DNA of 8,387 nucleotides from NCBI GenBank assembly GCA_003228495.1, contig QIDY01000071.1, positions 1-8,387 on the forward strand, read 5' to 3'. Shown piece after piece: positions 1 through 5,597 of this stretch. The stretch comes from Nitrospirota bacterium (GTDB taxonomy: Bacteria; Nitrospirota; Nitrospiria; Nitrospirales; UBA8639). Position 1 is the stretch's first letter, and each line of letters begins with the position of its first letter. The notes beneath the pieces are model-generated. The model searched no databases. It was not told where the DNA came from and saw nothing but the letters and a program-made list of their open reading frames with translations. The position numbers were made by a program, and so were the translations under genes.

Positions 1-1589
1 TGAAGCGTTTGGTCAAATTACCCCCGGCTGCTCCCGATCACCAAGTCATCCGAAGTTATCTTGAATTAGTTTTGGAGTTACCATGGAACACGGTCACGGA
101 AGATCATCTAGACCTTGCACATGTCCGAACCGTTCTGGATGAAGACCATTACGGAATTCAAGACGTCAAAGAACGTATCCTCGAACACCTGGCTATCTTG
201 AAATTAAACCCCGAGGCCAAATCTCCCATTCTCTGTTTGGTGGGACCACCGGGGGTAGGGAAAACCAGCTTAGGACAATCTATCGCCCGCGCGTTGGAGC
301 GAAAATTTGAGCGCTTGAGTTTAGGCGGTCTACACGATGAAGCTGAGCTGCGAGGTCACCGGCGCACCTATGTCGGCGCCATGCCAGGCCGCCTTATCCA
401 AGCCCTTCGCCGCGCCGGGGCGAAAAATCCCATTTTGATGTTGGATGAAGTGGATAAAGTCGGTCAGGATTTTCGCGGCGACCCGGCGTCGGCACTCCTA
501 GAGATTCTTGACCCGGAACAAAACCATACCTTCCGGGACAATTACTTGGATCTACCGTTTGATCTTTCCAAAGTCATGTTTATCACCACGGCCAATTCCT
601 TGGACTCCATTTCGCGTCCGCTCATGGACCGGATGGAGATCATTCGCTTAGCTGGATACAGCCATCAGGAAAAATTGGAAATCGCCAACCGATATTTGTG
701 GCCCCGTCGCCTTAAAGAAGCCGGGCTTCAGGACAAACCGCTGACATTAGAAGAAGACGTGATCCCGCACATCATTAAACGCTATACGCGCGAAGCCGGC
801 GTTCGGCAACTGGAACAAATGTTGGGAAAACTCACGAGAAAAGTCGCCTTGCGTTTGGCTGAACGGCCAACGGAGGAATCGGACACCCCTATTACCATTC
901 AACAGACCGATTTGCCAGATTGGTTAGGCATCGAAAAATTCATGCCGGAGGAAGCACGAAAGACCTTACCGCTAGGAGTCGCCACAGGTCTCGCATGGAC
1001 AGAAACCGGCGGCGATGTGCTGTACGTGGAAAGTACGCTGTTGCCGGGCGGCAGCGATCTGACCATCACGGGTCAAATCGGGGAGGTCATGCAGGAATCG
1101 GCACAAGCCGCGCGAAGCTATCTTTGGTCGCGTGCAGAACAGTTAGTGCTAGATATTGCCACATTTAAACACAATGGCATGCATATTCATGTGCCGGAAG
1201 GGGCCATTCCGAAAGATGGGCCCTCGGCCGGCGTCACGATGGCCTGCGCCCTAGCCTCTATGCTGTTACGAATTCCGGTACGAAACGATACCGCGATGAC
1301 CGGCGAAATCAGTTTAAGTGGACTCGTGCTGCCGGTTGGCGGCATCAAAGAGAAACTCTTAGCCGCTCATCGCATGGGTCTACGCCGAATCATGTTGCCT
1401 AAAGCCAACGAGAAAGATCTTCAAGATGTCCCGGAAGCGGTTCGAAGCGAATTGTCATTGATATTTGTGGAAACGATTGAAGAAGCACTCGAGGCAGGAC
1501 TCACGCAGCCCATTCCTACTCACGGTGGGAATAAGGCCGTGGGACCGACTCCATCCATTCCGCAAGCTAAGAATCCTGTCATGCATTAG
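1..1589 (+). CDS. lon: ATP-dependent protease Lon, partial (5' end outside window)
   Basis: Lon is a cytoplasmic AAA+ serine protease that unfolds and degrades damaged and regulatory proteins, acting as a hexameric ring. The reading frame is open to the left edge (codons at 3-5 and 6-8 continue it), and the first visible residues match the linker before the ATPase domain, so the TTG at 9 is internal and the N-terminal substrate-binding domain lies outside. Numbering from that TTG, I see the Walker A motif GPPGVGKT (79-86), Walker B ILMLDEVDK (142-150), a sensor-1-type TTANS (193-197), the sensor-2 region YTREAGVRQLE (259-269), and the protease domain with PKDGPSAG holding catalytic Ser406 (codon 1224-1226) and GGIKEKL holding catalytic Lys449. 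The Ser-Lys spacing of 43 equals that of E. coli Lon (S679/K722). All active-site residues are intact. After the last conserved helix there is a proline-rich, non-conserved tail of about 25 residues. The gene converges on the lipoprotein gene with a 21-nt gap. Confidence 0.97.
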   Translation, partial: KRLVKLPPAAPDHQVIRSYLELVLELPWNTVTEDHLDLAHVRTVLDEDHYGIQDVKERILEHLAILKLNPEAKSPILCLVGPPGVGKTSLGQSIARALERKFERLSLGGLHDEAELRGHRRTYVGAMPGRLIQALRRAGAKNPILMLDEVDKVGQDFRGDPASALLEILDPEQNHTFRDNYLDLPFDLSKVMFITTANSLDSISRPLMDRMEIIRLAGYSHQEKLEIANRYLWPRRLKEAGLQDKPLTLEEDVIPHIIKRYTREAGVRQLEQMLGKLTRKVALRLAERPTEESDTPITIQQTDLPDWLGIEKFMPEEARKTLPLGVATGLAWTETGGDVLYVESTLLPGGSDLTITGQIGEVMQESAQAARSYLWSRAEQLVLDIATFKHNGMHIHVPEGAIPKDGPSAGVTMACALASMLLRIPVRNDTAMTGEISLSGLVLPVGGIKEKLLAAHRMGLRRIMLPKANEKDLQDVPEAVRSELSLIFVETIEEALEAGLTQPIPTHGGNKAVGPTPSIPQAKNPVMH

Positions 1590-1595
1590 CCTGGA

Positions 1596-1614
1596 GTGAG
1601 CACAAGTCGCTCAC
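1596..1614. terminator. Short inverted repeat between convergent genes, possible weak terminator
   Basis: GTGAGC (1596-1601) and GCTCAC (1609-1614) form a perfect 6-bp stem with a 7-nt loop, just after the lon stop and overlapping the stop codon of the convergent lipoprotein gene (1611-1613). Position suits a shared terminator for both strands, but neither side carries a T-run, so it would be a weak intrinsic terminator at best. It may be chance. Confidence 0.3.
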
Positions 1615-2063
1615 CGGGCAAGGTAAACGGTAGATGAGCGGCTCATCCTGAAGGTCCCGCCGGGTTGAAGTGGATCTTTGTCATTTCCTATTCGAGTGTA
1701 CCACCACTCACCTTGTGCAACCGATGGATCATCAGAAAACGTAAGCTTGAAGCCCCCTTCCCTATCATTCCCTTCTTGAATCCACACACCGGTCCAGGTA
1801 CGTTTTTCTAGGAAGTGTGTTTCAAACATCCCCTCTTCCCACTCATAGACTCCCTTCCCCTCTGTATTCAGCGTGATGATTCCCTCCCCGGCCGTATCTT
1901 TGTATTCCCAAGCTCCTGCCAGATCCTCAATCCGCTGTGGAAGCGAAAAGGTCGTAGACCTGGAAGAAATCTCCTGAGATACCGATGGGGCTCCCCCTAC
2001 ACAGCCCGGCAGCAGCAACAGACTCATCACGATCATCATCTGGCTCGGTTGAAATGCCTGCAT
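1611..2063 (-). CDS. Small predicted lipoprotein, lipocalin-like beta-rich domain, function unknown
   Basis: This is a 150-residue exported protein that I do not recognise as a named family. The start at 2063 is chosen over an in-frame upstream start (2141) because it has a good Shine-Dalgarno sequence (GAGGAG) and begins a clear lipoprotein signal: a hydrophobic stretch at residues 9-18 (MMIVMSLLLL) followed by a lipobox-like LPGC with Cys21 as the expected lipidated residue. Proline at -2 is slightly unusual for a lipobox. The mature part opens with LAGAWEYKDTAGEG and has alternating strands rich in Trp, Gly and Thr (GAW, TGVW, GEWWY). This resembles the G-x-W start and beta-barrel pattern of small lipocalin-like or META/NlpE-like lipoproteins; that is a fold impression only. 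It is probably anchored in a membrane facing the periplasm. The 95-residue gene lies 111 nt upstream on the same strand, so shared transcription is possible but not shown. Confidence 0.8.
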   Translation of the reverse strand: MQAFQPSQMMIVMSLLLLPGCVGGAPSVSQEISSRSTTFSLPQRIEDLAGAWEYKDTAGEGIITLNTEGKGVYEWEEGMFETHFLEKRTWTGVWIQEGNDREGGFKLTFSDDPSVAQGEWWYTRIGNDKDPLQPGGTFRMSRSSTVYLAR

Positions 2064-2069
2064 GAATAT

Positions 2070-2075
2070 CTCCTC
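2070..2075 (-). promoter_or_regulatory. Ribosome binding site that decides the lipoprotein start
   Basis: Read on the - strand, GAGGAG lies 6 nt before the ATG at 2063-2061. It favours this start over the longer in-frame reading beginning at 2141, and the resulting N-terminus is a proper signal peptide. Confidence 0.75.
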
Positions 2076-2174
2076 AGTACTTGGGGTTCGGTCTCGCGAC
2101 ACCCACCCACGTTGCAATATTGTCCGAACTCCACTGCTCAATTATGGTTGTAAGCCAATCTACTTGAATTTTTC

Positions 2175-2462
2175 TTACGTCTTCTTCTGAAAGGAAATGT
2201 GATCTTTGTATTCCTCAATCGCCGCACCCAAAGCCTTGGCCCCTAAAGGAATATTGGCTTCCAAGGTATCCTCGATTTCGGGATCATCAATCAGCACCTC
2301 ATAACACTCATGCTGATTGGTCATCACCATGCCCTTCTCAACTTGCCGGGGCATATAAATTTCAGGCCACACTTCCTTCTCCACTAAACACACATCCCGA
2401 AAACGCTCATAGAGAAGCGCTAATCTTTCTTGATCACTAATAATAAGCGGATTATTTTCCAT
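2175..2462 (-). CDS. Hypothetical acidic small cytoplasmic protein (95 aa)
   Basis: I do not recognise this protein. The ATG at 2462 is preferred to an in-frame TTG at 2483 because GAGG lies 5 nt before it. The 95-residue product has no signal peptide and no membrane segment. It is acidic, with about 20 Asp/Glu against about 10 Lys/Arg. The N-terminal half (residues 9-33) looks helical (SDQERLALLYERFRDVCLVEKEV). The middle has a short strand-like part (ECYEVLIDDPEIEDTLE), and the end is an Ala-rich helix (LGAKALGAAIEEYKDHISF). The two cysteines are not arranged as a metal site. It sits between vapC (146 nt upstream) and the lipoprotein gene on the same strand. Codon use looks normal for the window, and the clean RBS plus open frame support a real gene. 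Confidence 0.7.
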   Translation of the reverse strand: MENNPLIISDQERLALLYERFRDVCLVEKEVWPEIYMPRQVEKGMVMTNQHECYEVLIDDPEIEDTLEANIPLGAKALGAAIEEYKDHISFQKKT

Positions 2463-2467
2463 ATCAA

Positions 2468-2471
2468 CCTC
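2468..2471 (-). promoter_or_regulatory. Ribosome binding site that decides the start of the 95-aa gene
   Basis: GAGG on the - strand lies 5 nt before the ATG at 2462-2460, and it lies downstream of the alternative TTG start at 2483, so it can only serve the shorter product. Confidence 0.6.
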
Positions 2472-2608
2472 ACTTCCTGACAATCAAAATGGTGAACGAA
2501 TACGAGCGATCATGATGTACATACCGAATTTCTCTCCCTCTATTCAACCCGCTATTCCTGGTCGTTCCGGACATTGTGTATATGGGAATCTATCTTCTGA
2601 AAAGAGGA

Positions 2609-3043
2609 CTAGGCCAGTGGATTCTTTACGGTAAGCCATGCGAACTTCCGGAAATCGGTATCTGTGGTATAGAGGGTTTTCACGTCATGCTGTCGAAGCA
2701 GCGCAACCAGATGGGCATCCGGCACCAGATTGCCACGCACAGGAGCGGCGCGAGTCATCTCCTCATAGAGTGTCAAAAATCCTTCTCCTTCTGAAAGTGT
2801 CCGGACCTGGGGAAGACCCAAAAGCCTCTTGATATTGTTCAAGGCTTCGGCGGGTGACAAGGGATGCGTGAAAATCCGAGGATGTGTGGCTATTCGGAGA
2901 TAGGACATCAGCGTTGGCCAGGTCACATAACATAATTCCGAGTCCGTGGCACATTTCTGCAAAAACGTTCCTGCCCCGTTATGAAATGGACTCGAACGAT
3001 CAGATGCATAGAGAAAAAGATTAACGTCGAGGGAATAACTCAC
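2609..3043 (-). CDS. vapC: VapC-type toxin, PIN-domain ribonuclease
   Basis: This is the toxin of a type II toxin-antitoxin pair, expected to be a Mg-dependent endoribonuclease of the PIN fold acting on RNA in the cytoplasm and held inactive by VapB. It has 144 residues, normal for the family. It opens with SLDVNLFLYA, giving the first metal-binding Asp6. A WPTLMSYLRIATHPRIF block (42-58) and PLSPAEA are typical of one VapC subgroup. NLVPDAH supplies Asp109, and the closing TTDTDF supplies Asp128 and Asp130. The usual fourth acidic residue (Glu near position 42-47) is missing: the segment reads WPTLMS. I believe this is common in the subgroup, so it does not by itself argue for an inactive protein. 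Translation starts at a GTG whose GTGA overlaps the vapB stop, and no separate Shine-Dalgarno is visible, which points to translation coupled to the antitoxin. No clear terminator follows. Confidence 0.92.
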   Translation of the reverse strand: MSYSLDVNLFLYASDRSSPFHNGAGTFLQKCATDSELCYVTWPTLMSYLRIATHPRIFTHPLSPAEALNNIKRLLGLPQVRTLSEGEGFLTLYEEMTRAAPVRGNLVPDAHLVALLRQHDVKTLYTTDTDFRKFAWLTVKNPLA

Positions 3044-3279
3044 GGTGACGACTCATCCAGAACCGCATACACCGCTTCTTTATCCGCCAGATCCACCCTG
3101 GCCTGCATAGGCCGAGAAACCCAACTCAGAGAGGGAGCCTGCTTAGGATGCTGTCGTTGCACTAAGGCTTCCGCCAGCAATTCAGAAACTAGCTGCCCGA
3201 GCGAGCGATGTTCCCGTTTTTGAAGGTTTTTGAGTTCCTTCAGGATCGGCGTATCAATATCGATAGTCGTTCTGGCCAT
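3040..3279 (-). CDS. vapB: VapB-type antitoxin, ribbon-helix-helix family
   Basis: This is the antitoxin partner of the downstream PIN toxin and the likely autorepressor of the pair. It has 79 residues. The N-terminus (ARTTIDIDTPILKELKNLQKREHRSLGQLVSELLAEAL, residues 2-39, quoted as three parts: strand ARTTIDI, helix PILKELKNLQKREH, helix SLGQLVSELLAEAL) has the strand-helix-helix layout of ribbon-helix-helix DNA-binding proteins. The tail (SWVSRPMQARVDLADKEAV, 52-70) matches the toxin-binding segment of VapB proteins paired with this VapC subgroup. Its stop codon overlaps the toxin GTG start by 4 nt. No Shine-Dalgarno lies before the ATG, and the predicted transcription start is only a few bases upstream, so translation may be leaderless. 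Confidence is high from both the protein motif and the pairing. Confidence 0.92.
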   Translation of the reverse strand: MARTTIDIDTPILKELKNLQKREHRSLGQLVSELLAEALVQRQHPKQAPSLSWVSRPMQARVDLADKEAVYAVLDESSP

Positions 3280-3314
3280 GATGCGTTGATGCTAATTATT
3301 TTTACATCAGATGT
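3279..3314. promoter_or_regulatory. Candidate VapB operator: palindrome plus direct repeat
   Basis: An 11-bp perfect inverted repeat ACATC-A-GATGT (3304-3314) overlaps the inner end of the -35 box. A direct repeat TGATGC occurs twice, 8 nt apart (3279-3284 and 3287-3292), covering the -10 box and the start codon. Both share the core GATG/CATC. Ribbon-helix-helix repressors typically bind such short spaced half-sites, so autoregulation by VapB or VapBC is a reasonable inference. No binding data can be read from sequence. Confidence 0.45.
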
Positions 3315-3317
3315 CAA
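3289..3317 (-). promoter_or_regulatory. Predicted sigma-70-type promoter of vapBC
   Basis: On the - strand, a perfect -35 TTGACA (3317-3312) is separated by exactly 17 nt from a -10-like TAGCAT (3294-3289, four of six consensus bases). Transcription would start near 3283-3281, two to four bases before the vapB ATG at 3279, giving a leaderless or nearly leaderless mRNA. The spacer is AT-rich. This is the best promoter I can see in the window. Confidence 0.65.
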
Positions 3318-3365
3318 GTGGATATATCGGACACACTCATCGTTCCCTAAAGCTGCGTGGGATAG

Positions 3366-4001
3366 CTATTTTCCGAAAACGTCTATCCAAGGATCTTTCC
3401 CCAGCACCCACAAATAAAAGAACGTGCCTAGCCATCCATGATACAAGCCCAACGGCCAAAGATTTCGACCACGGAGATAGCAGGGAATGAAGAAGCCAGC
3501 CATTAAACCGGTCGCAATCATCAACAATCCATTGGGAAAATGGATTGACGAAAACAGCACAATCCCTACAGGCATTGCCACCACCCAACCCTGCCTCGGA
3601 AAAAGTGTCATAAGGTTGGCAACACCGAGAGCTTGCACAAGAAATTGCTGAAGGATCCCCCATAGGGGATAGAGCAGGAGTAGAAGGAGGACGTGCCCTT
3701 GCCAAAGAACGCGACCATTCGCCAGGCCGTACCATGCCATCAGGCTCACCCCGACCACAAAGATCACAGTGGGCCAGAAGAATGCAGATGAAAGATTTTT
3801 CATCTGAAAACCCCACTTCACCCACAGACTTGAATCTTGCCGTACACGCCAGGTGATATAACCAATCCAACTGACGCTGACCAGAACGATAAACAAGCCC
3901 TTAGCCCCAAGACTCTGGAATACCAGATGTAAGCCACCCGTGGCCGCGACCGCCGCCACTTCAAGCCACTTGGAAATTTTTTGGGAAGAAGATTGAATCA
4001 T
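3366..4001 (-). CDS. CPBP/Abi-family-like multi-pass membrane protein with altered catalytic motif
   Basis: This is a 211-residue integral membrane protein with about six or seven hydrophobic segments (roughly 13-30, 34-50, 73-91, 101-120, 136-152, 157-174, 184-200). The order of motifs resembles CPBP (CAAX protease and bacteriocin-processing, Abi) intramembrane proteases. Motif 2, FxxxH, is present as FSSIH (150-154), and a third His is in YHGWLG (His188). Motif 1, normally EExxxR, is here QQFLVQ (118-123), so the catalytic glutamates and the arginine are replaced by glutamines. It may be a non-proteolytic relative or a variant subgroup. The gene starts 27 nt after the hyuB stop on the same strand, so it is probably the last gene of that operon. 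No good Shine-Dalgarno precedes the ATG, which suggests reliance on upstream translation. The substrate and role are unknown, and the family call is moderate. Confidence 0.72.
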   Translation of the reverse strand: MIQSSSQKISKWLEVAAVAATGGLHLVFQSLGAKGLFIVLVSVSWIGYITWRVRQDSSLWVKWGFQMKNLSSAFFWPTVIFVVGVSLMAWYGLANGRVLWQGHVLLLLLLYPLWGILQQFLVQALGVANLMTLFPRQGWVVAMPVGIVLFSSIHFPNGLLMIATGLMAGFFIPCYLRGRNLWPLGLYHGWLGTFFYLWVLGKDPWIDVFGK

Positions 4002-4028
4002 TTCTATTGGTCTACTGCAGAAACGTCG

Positions 4029-5597
4029 TTAGGGGGTTCCAAGACCCCCACCACCTGGGGTTTCGATGATCAATTCGTCGCCGGCATTGACCCTGAACGA
4101 ACATTTTCCTGGAACGTCTTTTTTAACCTCGTTTTGTTTTAGGCAATTGCGGCCTGGCTGTCCAGGTTCTCCGTCTGCTAAACCATAGGGCCTGGTGACT
4201 CGGCGGTCGGACAACAGCGTAATTTCGACAGGCTGAAGAAATTTATAGGCCCGAACGAGACCATACCCTCCTTGATGCTGCCCAATTCCTCCAGACTCTT
4301 CTCGCAAGGCATACCGTGCAATCCGAAAAGGATAGGCATACTCCAATGCTTCAATTGGCGTGTTGAGAGTATTAGTCATGTGTGAATGACGGCCACTTGT
4401 TCCATCCGAGTGAGGGCCTGCGCCCATGCCGCCGCCGATCGTTTCGTAATAGGCAAACGGCCGGCCATGCCGTTGGTCCCATCCGCCTATCGTCAGATTG
4501 TTCATGGTGCCTTGGCTTGCTGCGGGAATACGATCTGGACAGGCCTGTGCCAATGCGCCTAGCAACACATCCACAATCCGCTGAGAGGTTTCGACGTTTC
4601 CGGCAGCAACTGCAGCCGGACGTCGCGCGTTCACCAAGGTGCCTTCTGGCGCAATGATGTGAATGGGCCGCAGGCATCCGCTATTAGCTGGAATATCCAA
4701 TCCCAAGACGCACCGGAAGACATAAGCCACAGCGGACAGAGTAACCGGAAAGACGGCATTGATACTGCCTGGCCGTTGCGCGTCGGTTCCAGTAAAATCA
4801 ACCGTGACTTGGTCATTGAATATCGAGACGGTTACCCGAATAACGGCTGGTTCTTTGGTAAGACCATCGTTATCCAATGCATCTTCAAAACGGTAGGAAC
4901 CATTGGGCAGATGGCCGATTAACTGCCGGGTCATCCGCTCGCTATAAAGAAGCAAGGACTCCATATCACCTCGAAGTGTTTGAACACCGAACCGTTCCGC
5001 AAAGGCTTGCATCCGCTCGATGCCAATATGGTTCGCCGCCAACTGCGCCTGCAGGTCCCCTGCCCGTTCTTCCGGTGTCCGAACATTGGCCATAAGCAGT
5101 CGCCAGACGTCCTCATTCTTCTTGCCGCCAACCATCAGTTTCACCGGAGGAATGATTAATCCCTCTTGAAATATTTCTTGCGAGAGCGGCATCGACCCCG
5201 CCGACATGCCACCGATATCGGCATGGTGCGCCCGATTGGCGACAAAGCCAAAAATGGCAGACTTATTTTTCTCGTCCAAGAATATCGGGGCGACGACTGT
5301 GATATCCGGCAGATGCGTGCCACCGCGATATGGATCATTCACCATCGCCACATCCCCAGGCGCAAAGGTCAGAGTTTCAAGACAGGCTTGCACCGAAAGC
5401 GGCATGGCTCCAAGATGAACGGGAATATGGGCTGCTTGCGCCACAATATTTCCTGACGCATCAAATACGGCACAGGAAAAATCGCAGCGCTCTTTTATGT
5501 TCGGCGAGAACGCGGCTCGCTGAAGACGGGCGCCCATTTCCTCGGCCACTGACACTAACCGGTGCTTCATGATTTCTGTGCGAATGGGGTCAGCCAT
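4029..5597 (-). CDS. hyuB: Hydantoinase B/oxoprolinase family protein, HyuB subunit
   Basis: This is the beta partner of HyuA in the hydantoinase/5-oxoprolinase/ketone-carboxylase superfamily, a cytoplasmic enzyme that acts on a cyclic amide or similar substrate activated by ATP on HyuA. It has 522 residues, the usual family length. The ATG at 5597 is chosen because the protein then begins MADPIRTEIMKHRL, the normal family start, and GGAG lies 6 nt upstream; longer readings start inside hyuA. Hallmarks are SPNIKERCDFSCAVFD (31-46), NDPYRGGTHLPDI (87-99), AHHADIGG (123-130), VDFTGTDAQRPG (266-277), the glycine-rich GGGMGAGPHSDG (388-399) and the C-terminal ETPGGGGLGTP. Nothing is truncated. 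Family members include N-methylhydantoinase, 5-oxoprolinase, acetone and acetophenone carboxylases; this sequence alone does not tell which. No acetone-carboxylase gamma-type small subunit is encoded nearby. Confidence 0.95.
   Translation of the reverse strand: MADPIRTEIMKHRLVSVAEEMGARLQRAAFSPNIKERCDFSCAVFDASGNIVAQAAHIPVHLGAMPLSVQACLETLTFAPGDVAMVNDPYRGGTHLPDITVVAPIFLDEKNKSAIFGFVANRAHHADIGGMSAGSMPLSQEIFQEGLIIPPVKLMVGGKKNEDVWRLLMANVRTPEERAGDLQAQLAANHIGIERMQAFAERFGVQTLRGDMESLLLYSERMTRQLIGHLPNGSYRFEDALDNDGLTKEPAVIRVTVSIFNDQVTVDFTGTDAQRPGSINAVFPVTLSAVAYVFRCVLGLDIPANSGCLRPIHIIAPEGTLVNARRPAAVAAGNVETSQRIVDVLLGALAQACPDRIPAASQGTMNNLTIGGWDQRHGRPFAYYETIGGGMGAGPHSDGTSGRHSHMTNTLNTPIEALEYAYPFRIARYALREESGGIGQHQGGYGLVRAYKFLQPVEITLLSDRRVTRPYGLADGEPGQPGRNCLKQNEVKKDVPGKCSFRVNAGDELIIETPGGGGLGTP

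Noticed and set aside
9..11. TTG at 9 as the true start of lon
   Set aside because: The frame stays open to the left edge and the preceding codons (Lys, Arg) fit the internal Lon linker; a Lon starting here would lack its whole N-terminal domain.
1815..2153. 112-residue + strand frame opposite the lipoprotein gene
   Set aside because: It is antisense to a gene with a clear Shine-Dalgarno and signal peptide; its translation looks random.
2521..2556. Possible promoter (TTGAAT, 18 nt, TATGTA on the - strand) before the 95-aa gene
   Set aside because: Both boxes match the consensus poorly, and similar matches occur by chance in AT-rich gaps; not strong enough to list.
3337..3870. 177-residue open frame on the - strand
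   Set aside because: It overlaps the CPBP-like gene almost entirely in another frame, has a low-complexity Ser/Arg/Cys-rich composition and no family pattern, while the overlapping frame gives a clean membrane protein.
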